Assembly: GCF_014204985.1 (NCBI RefSeq)
Contig: NZ_JACHMP010000001.1
Span: forward strand, 2,604,001 to 2,668,000
DNA from: Streptosporangium becharense
GTDB lineage: Bacteria; Actinomycetota; Actinomycetes; Streptosporangiales; Streptosporangiaceae
DNA length: 64,000 bases
Reading direction: 5' to 3'
This document shows, piece after piece, positions 34,042 to 42,530 of the stretch. The position numbers and the translations under genes were made by a program. The number at the start of each line of letters is the position of its first letter. Within the stretch, counting starts at the first letter, position 1. The notes beneath the pieces are model-generated. The model was not told where the DNA came from. It did not search any database and was given only the letters and a program-made list of their open reading frames with translations.

Positions 34042-35052
34042 TCAGCTCGCTCCCCACTGGGCCCCGATGCCGGCCCCGGCGGTCACCGTCGCGGGGACGG
34101 TCGATGGGTTGTCGACGGTGTAGGAGTAGTAGGTGCCCGGCTCGACGACCGTGCCGGCCGTCTCCGGGGTGCCGGAGTTCACGTAGATGTTGTTGCGCTG
34201 CACCGCCCGGCCGGGGCCGCTGTCGGCGTACCCGCTCGCCGAGTAGAGCGGGTGCGGGACGTCCTTGAAGTAGTTGCCCTCCACCACCACGCCGGCGTTC
34301 TCGGTCGAGGCCACGCCATAGAGCTCGTTGCCCAGGAAGTAGTTGTTGAAGACGTGCACCGGCTCGCCGAACCGGATGCGGGGGTGACGCTGCCTGCTGT
34401 TGTCGAAGAAGTTGTGGTGGATGGTCACCTTCAGGTGGCCGACGTCGGTGCCCGCGGCGCCGTCGGAGTGGCTGATCAGCATGCTCTTGTCGGAGTGGTC
34501 GAAGTGGTTCCACGACACGGTGACGTAGTCGGCGCCCCGGACCACGTCGATCGAGCCGTCGACCGCCCCGGAGAAGGTGTTATGGTCGATCCAGATGTGG
34601 TGTGACTCCCGGCCGACGTTGATCGCGTCGTCCTCCGCGTCGGTGAACCGAATGTTGCGGACGATCACGTTGTACGACCGGTAGAAGTCCAGCCCGCCGC
34701 CGGTGATGTGGCCCGACGTACCGACACCGATGATCGTCTTGTTCGGGCGCACCCCTTGCTTGCTGGTGATCGCGATGGTGCCCGCCACCCGGATGACGAG
34801 CGTCTCCTTGCTGTCGATGTACTCCAGGAACTGGGCGGCGTTGGTCGCGGTGACCGTCCGGCCGCCGGCTCCGCCGGTGGTGCCGTTCTGGCCCATCGCG
34901 TTGACGGAGGCGAATCCGACCGGCGTGTCGGCCAGGGCGGACGCCCGGGCCGCGGTGCCGGAGCCGAACAGGGTGGCGGCCAGGCTGATGGCGGTGGCGA
35001 CGGCGAGGGCCGCGCGCCGGCGGACCGTGGGGCCCGCGACGAGCTTGATCAT
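34042..35052 (-). CDS. Secreted pectate lyase, PL1 family (copy 1)
   Basis: A 336-residue PL1 enzyme that cleaves polygalacturonate by beta-elimination. Signal peptide about 1-37 (AALAVATAISLAATLFGSGTAARA as hydrophobic core and cleavage region). PL1 marks: the N-terminal GFASVNAMGQNGTTGGAGG, TIIGVG, the WIDH motif, a calcium-binding DGSIDV region, and RHPRIRFG with the catalytic arginine. The parallel beta-helix continues to VHVFNNYF. GGAGGAA precedes the ATG. It is the last of three tandem paralogues, 135 bases after the second, with a stem-loop between them. Confidence 0.93.
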   Translation of the reverse strand: MIKLVAGPTVRRRAALAVATAISLAATLFGSGTAARASALADTPVGFASVNAMGQNGTTGGAGGRTVTATNAAQFLEYIDSKETLVIRVAGTIAITSKQGVRPNKTIIGVGTSGHITGGGLDFYRSYNVIVRNIRFTDAEDDAINVGRESHHIWIDHNTFSGAVDGSIDVVRGADYVTVSWNHFDHSDKSMLISHSDGAAGTDVGHLKVTIHHNFFDNSRQRHPRIRFGEPVHVFNNYFLGNELYGVASTENAGVVVEGNYFKDVPHPLYSASGYADSGPGRAVQRNNIYVNSGTPETAGTVVEPGTYYSYTVDNPSTVPATVTAGAGIGAQWGAS

Positions 35053-35127
35053 CGAATTCCTCCGGTGGGGGGACCCCCGGCCTCGGCCGCGGGGAGAACG
35101 CGTGACGGTGGCACGACGTGCCCGGAC

Positions 35128-35158
35128 GCCCGCCGCGCGCGTGGTGGTCGCGGCGGGC
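35128..35158. terminator. Stem-loop between pectate lyase copies 2 and 1
   Basis: Perfect 10-bp stem GCCCGCCGCG/CGCGGCGGGC with an 11-base loop, about 30 bases beyond the stop of copy 2. It could end or reduce transcription before copy 1. Confidence 0.65.
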
Positions 35159-35187
35159 GCGGAGATCGCGGGCGGGCGCCCGCGGTG

Positions 35188-36216
35188 TTAGCAGCCGATC
35201 TTTCCGACGCCGGCCCCGGCGGTCACCGTCGCGGGGACGGTCGCGGGGTCGTCGACGGTGTAGGAGTAGTAGGTGCCCGGCTCGACGACCGTGCCGGCCG
35301 TCTGGGGGGTGCCGGAGTTCACGTAGATGTTGTTCCGCTCGACCACCCGGCCGGGGCCGCTCTTGTCGTAGCCGACGTAGATCGGGTGGGCGACGTCCTG
35401 GAAGTAGTTGCCCTCGACGAGCACGCCGGCGTTCTCGGTCGACGCGACGCCGTAGAGGGCGTTGGCGCGGTAGTAGTTGTTGAAGACGTGGACGGGCTCG
35501 GCGAAGCGCACCCGGGGGTGCCGCTGGTCGGTGCCGTCGAAGTAGTTGTGGTGGTAGGTGACGCGCAGCTTGCCGATGTCGGCGGTGTAGTTGTCCGAGT
35601 GGCCGAGCAGCGCCGACTTGCTGTGGTTGTGGAAGCGGTTCCACGAGACCGTGACGAAGTCCGACTCCCGCTTGATGTCGAGCAGGCCGTCGTATCCGTC
35701 GGACAGGTCGTTGTGGTCGATCCACACGTGGTGCGCCTTGTTCGTGACGCTGATGGAGTCGTCCGACGCGTTGGTGAAGCGGATGTTCCGGATGATCACG
35801 TTGTTGCCCGGCCGGGTCGTCGAGCCGAGCTGGAGCCCGCCGCCGGTGATCTCCGCGGTCGTGCCGACACCCAGGATGCTCTTGTTGGCGACCACGGTGA
35901 TCATGCCGCCGAGCTGGATCCGGCCGGAGACCTGGATGACGTACGGGCCGGGCCGTCCGGCGTAGTCCTTCAGGGCCGCGGCGGTGGTGACGGTGACGAC
36001 CGGTCCCCCGGCACCACCGGTGGTGCCGTTGTGGCCCAGCGCGTTGACGGAGGCGAACCCGACCGGCGTGCCGGCGCAGTCCGCCGCCGCGAGGGCCGCC
36101 GGCACCGCCGCGGGGGCGTCGGCGAGTGCCGCGCCGCCCGCGCCGGCGAGCGCGGCGAACAGGAGGGTGGCGAGAGCGGCCGCCGGCCGCCTCCGGAGGT
36201 GGAAGATGCCGTTCAT
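35188..36216 (-). CDS. Secreted pectate lyase, PL1 family (copy 2)
   Basis: A 342-residue PL1 paralogue with its own signal peptide (AAALATLLFAALAGAGGAALA). Motifs: GFASVNALGHNGTTGGAGG, SILGVGTTAEITGGG, VWIDHND, DGLLDIKRESDFVTVSWNRF, RHPRVRFAEPVHVFNNYY. It starts 6 bases after the stop of copy 3; its ribosome site GGAAGGA lies in the last codons of that gene, so the two are translated from one message. Its last 150 bases are nearly identical to those of copy 1, suggesting recent duplication or gene conversion. A Cys near residue 46 and one at the very end could form a disulfide. Confidence 0.93.
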   Translation of the reverse strand: MNGIFHLRRRPAAALATLLFAALAGAGGAALADAPAAVPAALAAADCAGTPVGFASVNALGHNGTTGGAGGPVVTVTTAAALKDYAGRPGPYVIQVSGRIQLGGMITVVANKSILGVGTTAEITGGGLQLGSTTRPGNNVIIRNIRFTNASDDSISVTNKAHHVWIDHNDLSDGYDGLLDIKRESDFVTVSWNRFHNHSKSALLGHSDNYTADIGKLRVTYHHNYFDGTDQRHPRVRFAEPVHVFNNYYRANALYGVASTENAGVLVEGNYFQDVAHPIYVGYDKSGPGRVVERNNIYVNSGTPQTAGTVVEPGTYYSYTVDDPATVPATVTAGAGVGKIGC

Positions 36217-36221
36217 CCGTC

Positions 36222-37298
36222 TCAGATCCTTCCGACGCCGGCGCCGGCGGACACGATGGCGGGCACGTCGGCCGCCGGGTCCGCGCTGTAGGAGTAGTAC
36301 GTGCTCGGTTCGGTCACGGTGCCGCGGGTCTCGATCGGGTGGTTGCAGTCGACCAGGATGTTGCCGCGCTCGACCAGCCGGCCGAGGTCACCGCTGAACT
36401 TCACCCGCCCGGGGTTGTTGACGCTGTAGAAGTAGTTGTTCTCGACCAGGACGCCGGCGTCGTAGGTGGACGCGATGCCGTAGCTGTTGTCCCGGTAGTA
36501 GTTGTTGTAGACGTGCACCAGGTTCGCGAACCGGACACGCGGGTGCCGCTGGTCGGAGGCGTCGAAATAGTTGTGGTGGTAGGTGACGCGCAGCCGCCCG
36601 ATGTCCTGGGGTCCGGCGTCCTCGTCGTGCGAGAGCAGCAGCGTCTTGTCGTGGTCGTGGAACCTGTTCCACGAGACGGTCACGAAGTCGGAGCCGCGTT
36701 TGATGTCCACCGCGCCGTCGTCCCCGTTGGAGAAGTCGTTGTGGTCGATCCAGACGTGGTGGCTGAACATCTGCACATTGATCATGTCGTCGGTGGCGCC
36801 GGAGAACGAGATGTTCCGGATGATGATGTTGTGCACGGCGTCGGCCGGGGGTGAGGTGACGTCGTCGTCGACCGGGACCCCGATGTTCAGCCCACCGCCG
36901 ACCAGGGCGGCGTTCGCGCCGACACCGATGATGGTCTTGTCCGAGGTGACGTTGTGCATGCCGTCGGAGGAACCGGTGGGCAGGGTGATGCGGCCCGAGA
37001 CCCGGATGACGTATGGCCCCGGCCGGGAGATGTAGTCGAGGAACTGCGCGGTGGTGGTCGCGGTGACGACCGGTCCCCCGGCGCCACCGGTGGTGCCGTT
37101 CTGGCCCAGCGCGTTGACGGTGGCGAACCCCACCATGGCGTCGACCGGGTCCGTGTGCGCCGCCTCCGCCGGCACGGAGGCGGCACCCGAGGCCCCCTGC
37201 GCGACGGTGACGAGGGCGGTGGCCGCGGCGAACGCGACCAGCGCGCGCAGGGCCCTGCGAAGATGCCGCGAGGCGGCGGGGGTGACTCTGGATGTCAT
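36222..37298 (-). CDS. Secreted pectate lyase, PL1 family (copy 3, first in operon)
   Basis: A 358-residue PL1 enzyme, promoter-proximal in the tandem. Signal peptide region ALRALVAFAAATALVTVAQGASGA. Motifs: GFATVNALGQNGTTGGAGG, TIIGVGANAALVGGGLNIG, VWIDHNDFSNGDDGAVDIKRG, RHPRVRFANLVHVYNNYY. It is more divergent from copies 1 and 2, especially after residue 290. It has a leader of roughly 370 bases and a strong promoter with a LacI-like operator. Expected substrate is de-esterified pectin outside the cell. Confidence 0.93.
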   Translation of the reverse strand: MTSRVTPAASRHLRRALRALVAFAAATALVTVAQGASGAASVPAEAAHTDPVDAMVGFATVNALGQNGTTGGAGGPVVTATTTAQFLDYISRPGPYVIRVSGRITLPTGSSDGMHNVTSDKTIIGVGANAALVGGGLNIGVPVDDDVTSPPADAVHNIIIRNISFSGATDDMINVQMFSHHVWIDHNDFSNGDDGAVDIKRGSDFVTVSWNRFHDHDKTLLLSHDEDAGPQDIGRLRVTYHHNYFDASDQRHPRVRFANLVHVYNNYYRDNSYGIASTYDAGVLVENNYFYSVNNPGRVKFSGDLGRLVERGNILVDCNHPIETRGTVTEPSTYYSYSADPAADVPAIVSAGAGVGRI

Positions 37299-37654
37299 GG
37301 ATCGCTCTGCTTTCCGCGCGTCGGGATCCCCCGCGCACGCTGCGCTCCGGACGCGCGCCGGGACGGCCCACGACCGGGAGGGAGGGGGTTTCGCGGTGCG
37401 CGCAGCTCACCGCCCGGCATGCTCCGATCCGGTCAGGGAACCGGCGCGCGGGTCGTGCGGGAGGGGTGCGGTCCGCGGCGGTGCTCGCGACCGGGCCACC
37501 GGGTGGAAGGCCCGGGATGCGGCGTCCGGTGCGGCACGAAGCGTGAGAGGCGGCCCGGTGCGGGTCGCACGGCGACCACCGCACTCACGAGAAGAAACGT
37601 CAGGGTTACCGATCGGCCATGGCACCGCCACCTTCCGGCCAGGCTGAGCGCTGC

Positions 37655-37668
37655 GGAAAGCGCTTTCC
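37655..37668. promoter_or_regulatory. LacI-type operator GGAAAGCGCTTTCC before pectate lyase operon
   Basis: A perfect 14-bp palindrome with the central GCGC/CG step typical of LacI-family sites. It begins 11 bases downstream of the predicted -10 box on the minus strand, so it would overlap the first transcribed bases and block initiation when bound. It differs from the TGCAACCGGTTGCA sites at 55 kb, so a different regulator, encoded elsewhere, is expected. Confidence 0.75.
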
Positions 37669-37679
37669 CAACGGATTTA

Positions 37680-37708
37680 ACTTTACGTTTACCCCCCTTT
37701 GATGTCAA
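37680..37708 (-). promoter_or_regulatory. Sigma-70-type promoter of pectate lyase operon
   Basis: On the minus strand a perfect TTGACA (37708-37703) is followed after 17 bases by TAAAGT (37685-37680). Predicted transcription start is near 37673. The transcript would have a leader of about 370 bases (37299-37670) in which I see no gene and no riboswitch that I recognise. Confidence 0.75.
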
Positions 37709-37976
37709 CGGCATCTTGACCGGCGAAGTGACCCCGCGGCACAGACCGCGAACCACCCACCCGCCGGCTGTCCGCAGCGCGGCGCTCCGGCGGCCGAAGG
37801 CGCTCATGGCCGGCGAGGTGACGTGTCGAACCCGGAGCACGGGTCGGATGCCGACCCCCGGCACCGATCCTGCCGGCACGCGCGTGACCGCCCGGCGTGA
37901 TCGTCCGTGCACGCGACCACCTCGGGGACAGTGGGTTCCAAGCCGCCTCCAACCACACGGGGCCATCCTGGCTGCC

Positions 37977-38279
37977 ATGCGTACTGCACGTACTGTGGCC
38001 ACTGTGATCGTCGTCGGCCTGGGCCTGTTCTCGGCGTTCTGGTGCCCGCTGGTCGCGGCCTTCGGCGGCGACCTCTGCAGGGGCTCGGATGTCTGCGGCG
38101 TCGTTGTCACCTCACTGGTCGTCGTGGGCCCGCTGGCCAACCTCGCCCTGATCGCGCTGGCCGTGAACGCGATCTGGGTGGGCACGACGGCGCGGGCGGT
38201 CGGGTACGGGATCAGCGCGGTCAGTTTGTTCCTCTGGATCGCCGTCGCGTTGGAGTTCGTGGTGCCGATCCTCCGCTGA
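37977..38279 (+). CDS. Small three-helix membrane protein, unknown
   Basis: A 100-residue hydrophobic protein: helix 1 TVATVIVVGLGLFSAFWCPLVAA, a short loop with two cysteines (GGDLCRGSDVCG), helix 2 VVVTSLVVVGPLANLALIALAV, and helix 3 VGYGISAVSLFLWIAVALEFVV. The loop cysteines may form a disulfide outside. Strong third-position GC supports coding; no clear ribosome site. It is not part of either neighbouring gene group. No family recognised. Confidence 0.6.
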   Translation: MRTARTVATVIVVGLGLFSAFWCPLVAAFGGDLCRGSDVCGVVVTSLVVVGPLANLALIALAVNAIWVGTTARAVGYGISAVSLFLWIAVALEFVVPILR

Positions 38280-38499
38280 TGACGAATCGGCCACCGGCCG
38301 CGGGCGGCCGCTCGACGTCGGTTCCCGCGAAGACCACCGGGCCCGTTCACCGACCGCCGGCGGGGCCGCCGATGGGCCGGGACTCTCCGGCGCACCGCGC
38401 CGGTCCTCCCCGGGAAGACATGCCGGGAAGACATCCTGGCTCGAAGCCTCCGGACACCGGTCGCCCCGACCCGTGCACCCCGGTGAACCCTCCCAGGAT

Positions 38500-38560
38500 G
38501 ATTCGCAGTAAATAAGCCCATTAATAATGATTTAAATATGCCGTGACAGAGAACATCGGC
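38500..38560 (+). promoter_or_regulatory. AT-rich promoter region of the biosynthetic cluster left end
   Basis: The 300-base gap 38280-38579 is GC-rich except for about 45 bases containing AGTAAATAAGCCC and TTAATAATGATTTAAATATG, the most AT-rich piece in the window. Several TAAATA/TAATGA hexamers could be -10 boxes and no single -35 stands out. A direct repeat of CGGGAAGACAT lies at about 38410-38432. Confidence 0.5.
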
Positions 38561-38579
38561 AGACGATCCACCATTCCGG

Positions 38580-40034
38580 GTGGTCAGTCCGGGAAATACG
38601 AGCGACCATCGAACGGTGCCCGGTCAGAATTCACGGCTGACGGCCGTCCCCGAGGTGCAGGCGCTGCTCGTCTGCACCAGGCTCTGGTCCACGGGAGCCC
38701 CGATCGACGAGGAGGCGGCGGCCCTGCTCCGGCACGCCGCCCTCGTCCGCAACCACCATCGCTACACCGCGGACATCCCCGCCTACGCCGCGCTGGCCGA
38801 GGGCATGTCCTCCGCCTCCGCGATCACCGTGGCCGACATCGGCGAGCGCTTCCTCGTCACCGACGAGCTCTTCAAGAGCTACGACCCGGCCTGGCTGGCG
38901 GAGGACCTGCCCGAACTGTCCCGCTGGCTCGGATCGATCTTCACCGAGCGTCTGGACGACCTCGGCCTCGACCACGCCGCCGGCGACGTCAACGGGTGGC
39001 GGGCCGCGCTGAAACGGCACGGGGTGTACGTCACGTTCTCCAGCGGCACCGGCGGGCGGCCCTCCCTGGTGCCGCGCGACCCCCTCACCCTCGCGGCGCT
39101 GCGCGCCGGCTCCGGGGTGCGCCTCCCTTGGGCTCCCCGCACGGGGGGTTACGACTTCCTGCAACTCGTCCCGCCGGGCCTGGGCCTCGGGATCCAGTCG
39201 GGGGCGACCGGCCTGGCCGCCGGGGCGGTACGGGTTCACCGCCTGCGGGCCACCCCGTTCGACCTGCGCTCCCTGTCCGGTGGGTCCGGCCCCGGGGCAC
39301 GCCCCGGCGAGCGGGACTCCCCCGCCGGGCGGAGCGACGACCCCGGGCACGCGACGGGACCGGTGCCCCCCGGTGCCCCCGGCCACGAGGCTCCCGGTGC
39401 CCCCGACCACGAGGCCGCCGCCGACTTCCTCCGGAAGGCCGCCCGGCCGGTGCTCGTGTTCGGCACACCCTCCGGGGTCGCCGACCTCGTCGCCCACCTC
39501 TCGGCGGCGGGGACACGCCTGTCCCTGCCCCCGGGCAGCCAGGTCGTCACCGGCGGCGGCTGGAAGGGCCGCACCGCGGTCCGCTGGGACGACCTCGTCG
39601 CGGGGGTCGCCGACCGGCTCGGGGTGCCCCCCGGGCGGTACGTCGACGCCTACTCCACCTCCGAGTTGAACACGGTCTTCCTCAGCTGTGCCGCGGGCCG
39701 CTACCACGTCCCGCCGTGCGTCGAGCCGATCGTGGTGGACGGTCTGCTGACCCCGGTGCCCGGCGACGACGTGGAGGGCAGACTCGCCGTACTGGATCCG
39801 TTCGCGCTCTCCTACCCCGGGTTCGTGGTGACCGGTGACGCCGTCCGGCTCCGCCGCACTTCCTGCGGTTGCGGCCTGTCCGGGCCGACGCTCGCCGCGC
39901 CGATCGTCCGTGCCGCCGGGGCCGGGCAGCGCGGATGCGCCACCGTGGGCGACACGCCGGACATTCCCCCGGAGAACGCCACGAGCATCTCAGACGACAC
40001 GTGGGGAAGCCCCCCGGGAGGAACGGCTCCATGA
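38580..40034 (+). CDS. LuxE-like acyl-protein synthetase
   Basis: A 484-residue adenylate-forming enzyme related to LuxE. LuxE activates a fatty acid as acyl-AMP, holds it as a thioester and hands it to the LuxC reductase. The AMP motif is TFSSGTGGRPS near residue 153, and the LuxE-type GGGWKGR lies near residue 325, followed by YSTSELNT. A low-complexity Pro/Gly/His insertion (about 235-283) interrupts the middle. A CGC pair near residue 432 is unusual. GTG 38580 is used as start with weak support; GTGs at 38616 and 38658 are alternatives. It overlaps the LuxC gene by ATGA, so the two are a unit. Confidence 0.8.
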   Translation: MVSPGNTSDHRTVPGQNSRLTAVPEVQALLVCTRLWSTGAPIDEEAAALLRHAALVRNHHRYTADIPAYAALAEGMSSASAITVADIGERFLVTDELFKSYDPAWLAEDLPELSRWLGSIFTERLDDLGLDHAAGDVNGWRAALKRHGVYVTFSSGTGGRPSLVPRDPLTLAALRAGSGVRLPWAPRTGGYDFLQLVPPGLGLGIQSGATGLAAGAVRVHRLRATPFDLRSLSGGSGPGARPGERDSPAGRSDDPGHATGPVPPGAPGHEAPGAPDHEAAADFLRKAARPVLVFGTPSGVADLVAHLSAAGTRLSLPPGSQVVTGGGWKGRTAVRWDDLVAGVADRLGVPPGRYVDAYSTSELNTVFLSCAAGRYHVPPCVEPIVVDGLLTPVPGDDVEGRLAVLDPFALSYPGFVVTGDAVRLRRTSCGCGLSGPTLAAPIVRAAGAGQRGCATVGDTPDIPPENATSISDDTWGSPPGGTAP

Positions 40035-41578
40035 TCGAATCTCGTACGATCGCCGGCACCCAGCTCGTCCGTCTGCCCGCCGTGGTGCGCGGAGAGATCG
40101 TCATGCCGCCCTGGCCCCGGGTGGCCGACGTCCGCCGGGCCGTCGCCGAACCCGGGCCGCACCGTGTCGAAGGGCGGGACGGCCACGGCTGCCATGTGAT
40201 CGGACGGCCGGTGGTGGACCGTGACACCCTCGGCCTCACCGGCGAGACGCAGGTGCTCGTGCTGCCCGCACCGGACGCGGCGCTCCTGCTCGAACCCGAT
40301 CCGGCGGGCGCGCTGCTGGAGCTCGCGCGCCTGCCGCTGCCGGAGGTGCTCTCCTTCGTGGAGGCGGTCGGGGAGGCGCTGCGGTCGCGTTCCGCGCAGG
40401 CCGCCGAAGCGGGGACGCTGCTGTCGGCGACCTCGCTGGTCACCGACCGGGCACACCGCGCCTTCCTCGCCCAGCTTCCTTCGCTCTTCGACGGCGACGC
40501 CGTCGGCCGGATGATCGAACGCGATCTCGGTTCCGCTCCCCTGGACTCCTGGCAGCGGGTCGGGGAGACGACCGTGCCGGGGATGACCGCGCGTTTCGCC
40601 GGCCAGTCGTGCCCGGCGCCGCCCGCGCTGCGCGCCATGCCCACCAGGCAGCTCCATCTGACCGCGGGCAACGCCCCCGTGGTCGCGGTGGTCTCCTTGC
40701 TGTGGGCGTGGGCGACGAAGGGCGCCGCCGTCGTCAAACCCGCCGCGGAGGCCGCGGCGCTCGTCGCCGCGCTCGGTGCCGCGGTGCGGGCCGCCGACCC
40801 CCGTCATCCGCTGGCCAGGCACACCACGCTCGCCTACTGGCGTGGCGGTGACCCGTGGATGGAGACGGCGCTGTTCGCCGACGGGGCCTTCGACCGGCGC
40901 GTCGTGTGGGGGTCGGCCGAGACCGTGCGCAGCGTGACGGCCCGCGGCGGCACCACCGACACCCTGGTCATGGGGCCCCGGTTCTCGCTCAGCCTCATCG
41001 GGGGGTCCCTCGCCCGGTCGGACCCGGAGGGGGCGGCGCAGCGCGCCGCGGTCGACTCGCTGATCGCCAACCAGGCCGCCTGCACGTCCTCGTTGTTGCA
41101 CGTGGTGGAGGGCGACGCCGCCACGGCCGACGGCTACGCCCGCGCGCTCGCCCGGGTGCTCGCCGGCTGGGACCGGGCCCTGCCGCACCGGCCCTCACGG
41201 CAGGCGCAGGGGCACCTCACCCGGTTGCGCAGGGGCCTGCTCGGCACGGCGCGCTGGTACGTCAACGGCGAGTGGCCCGAGGTGTCGTCGGCGGTCGCGC
41301 TGGTCGACGGCTCCTTCGATCTGGCGCACCACCCCGGTTCCCGGCTCGTCCTGGTCCGGGCGGTCGACGATCTGCGCCGGGCGCTGCCGTGGCTGGGACC
41401 GGCCGTCTCGACGGTCGGGGTGGCCCCGGAGGAGACGCGGCTGGCGCTGCGGGACGCCATCGCCGCCCACGGAGTGGACAACGTCGTCCCCCTGGGTGCG
41501 GCGGAGCACGGATACGCGGGGCGCCCACACGACGGCATGCGGGTGCTCACCCGGCTGGTCCGCTGGGTCAGCGGCTGA
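40031..41578 (+). CDS. LuxC-like acyl-CoA/acyl-protein reductase
   Basis: A 515-residue member of the LuxC family, an aldehyde-dehydrogenase-fold enzyme that reduces an acyl thioester to the aldehyde with NADPH. The domain begins near residue 100; LHLTAGNAPVVAVVSLLWAWATKGAAVVK marks the cofactor region, and the catalytic cysteine is Cys351 in NQAACTSSL. GGGAGGAA precedes its ATG. Together with the LuxE-like protein it should convert a carboxylic acid to an aldehyde. There are no luxAB genes, so the aldehyde serves another purpose, possibly in making or capping the peptide product encoded nearby (inference). Confidence 0.85.
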   Translation: MIESRTIAGTQLVRLPAVVRGEIVMPPWPRVADVRRAVAEPGPHRVEGRDGHGCHVIGRPVVDRDTLGLTGETQVLVLPAPDAALLLEPDPAGALLELARLPLPEVLSFVEAVGEALRSRSAQAAEAGTLLSATSLVTDRAHRAFLAQLPSLFDGDAVGRMIERDLGSAPLDSWQRVGETTVPGMTARFAGQSCPAPPALRAMPTRQLHLTAGNAPVVAVVSLLWAWATKGAAVVKPAAEAAALVAALGAAVRAADPRHPLARHTTLAYWRGGDPWMETALFADGAFDRRVVWGSAETVRSVTARGGTTDTLVMGPRFSLSLIGGSLARSDPEGAAQRAAVDSLIANQAACTSSLLHVVEGDAATADGYARALARVLAGWDRALPHRPSRQAQGHLTRLRRGLLGTARWYVNGEWPEVSSAVALVDGSFDLAHHPGSRLVLVRAVDDLRRALPWLGPAVSTVGVAPEETRLALRDAIAAHGVDNVVPLGAAEHGYAGRPHDGMRVLTRLVRWVSG

Positions 41579-41618
41579 CCCGGCGGACCGGTCACCGCCC
41601 CCGAGGCCCGGCCGGCTC

Positions 41619-42530
41619 TCAGGGGCAGCGGCCGGCCTGCCCGGTGTCCTGCGATCGGTGGGAGGAGGCGCGGTCGAGGTGGGCGGCGACGACCTCGAGG
41701 GCGGCGCGCGGCTCTTCCAGGAGGGCGAGGTGCCCGGTGCCGGGCAGGACGCGCAGGACACCGCCGGGGGCGGCGGCCGCGATCGTCCTGGCGCAGGCGT
41801 GGTGCGCCGGGATCTCCCCGTCACCCACGAGCACGAGGAGGGGGACGGGCACCGCGCACAGCCGGGTCACCGGCTGCCGGGGTTCCAGGAGGGGACGCAT
41901 GCCGGTGCCGTCGAGCTCGTCCCAGGCGTGCCCGCCGATGACGGCGGCGAGCGCGGAGCGCGCGGCGGGCCGTACCGCGACGCCGCCGAAGATGGGGCGG
42001 CACGACATCCACAGCGCGGTCGTGAGCTCCGGCGAGCCGGTGCGCCGGTGCAGGAGCGTGAGGTCGAGGTAGTGGCGCTCGACCGCGGGTTCCTGGGGTC
42101 CGCCTGCGTAGGAGGGGGCGGCGAGGGTCCAGGAGTCGAACGCGTCCGGGTGGCGCAGGGCCATCTCCAGGGCGACCACGGTGCCGAAGGACAACGCCAC
42201 GACGTGCCGGACACCGGCCCGCAGCGCGTGGCCGGCCAGCAGGTCGGCGAGCGCGGCGCGATCCTCCCGCGCGCGCAGCGGCCTGGACCGCCCGTGCCAG
42301 GGGAGGTCGACCGCCAGGTGCCGGTAGCCGGGCAGGTGCTCCCAGAGCGGCGGCCAGATCTCGGAGCTCATCGTGTAGCCGTGCAGCCACAGCACTCCGG
42401 GCCCGTCGCCCCTCCCGCCGGTGACCGCCAGCCCGTCCCAGTCGCCGGACGGGCCGGGGACCGCCTCGGGGGCCGGGCCGCCCGCCCGGCGCTCCCCACC
42501 CTCGGACGCGCCGGGCCGCTCACCGGTCAA
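41619..42530 (-). CDS. Alpha/beta-hydrolase
   Basis: A 303-residue alpha/beta-hydrolase: oxyanion segment LWLHGYTMSS, VDLPWHGRS, nucleophile elbow ALSFGTVVA (Ser in S-F-G instead of the usual G-x-S-x-G), LLVLVGDGE acid region and the catalytic His in GTGHLALLEEP. The family includes esterases, lactonases and proline iminopeptidases. The frame has no ATG at the expected place; TTG 42530 forms a TTGA overlap with the Rieske stop and is chosen. Coupling to the Rieske gene and divergence from the precursor gene make it a candidate tailoring or leader-release enzyme. It is equally possibly unrelated to the peptide. Confidence 0.78.
   Translation of the reverse strand: MTGERPGASEGGERRAGGPAPEAVPGPSGDWDGLAVTGGRGDGPGVLWLHGYTMSSEIWPPLWEHLPGYRHLAVDLPWHGRSRPLRAREDRAALADLLAGHALRAGVRHVVALSFGTVVALEMALRHPDAFDSWTLAAPSYAGGPQEPAVERHYLDLTLLHRRTGSPELTTALWMSCRPIFGGVAVRPAARSALAAVIGGHAWDELDGTGMRPLLEPRQPVTRLCAVPVPLLVLVGDGEIPAHHACARTIAAAAPGGVLRVLPGTGHLALLEEPRAALEVVAAHLDRASSHRSQDTGQAGRCP

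Noticed and set aside
37299..37670. Riboswitch or small RNA in the long leader of the pectate lyase operon
   Set aside because: Several GC-rich inverted repeats occur but none forms a structure I recognise, so no call is made.
36954..38279. Long plus-strand open frame across the pectate lyase promoter and leader
   Set aside because: It is a shadow frame in GC-rich DNA. Only the last 100 codons from ATG 37977 have a plausible membrane-protein composition and are kept.
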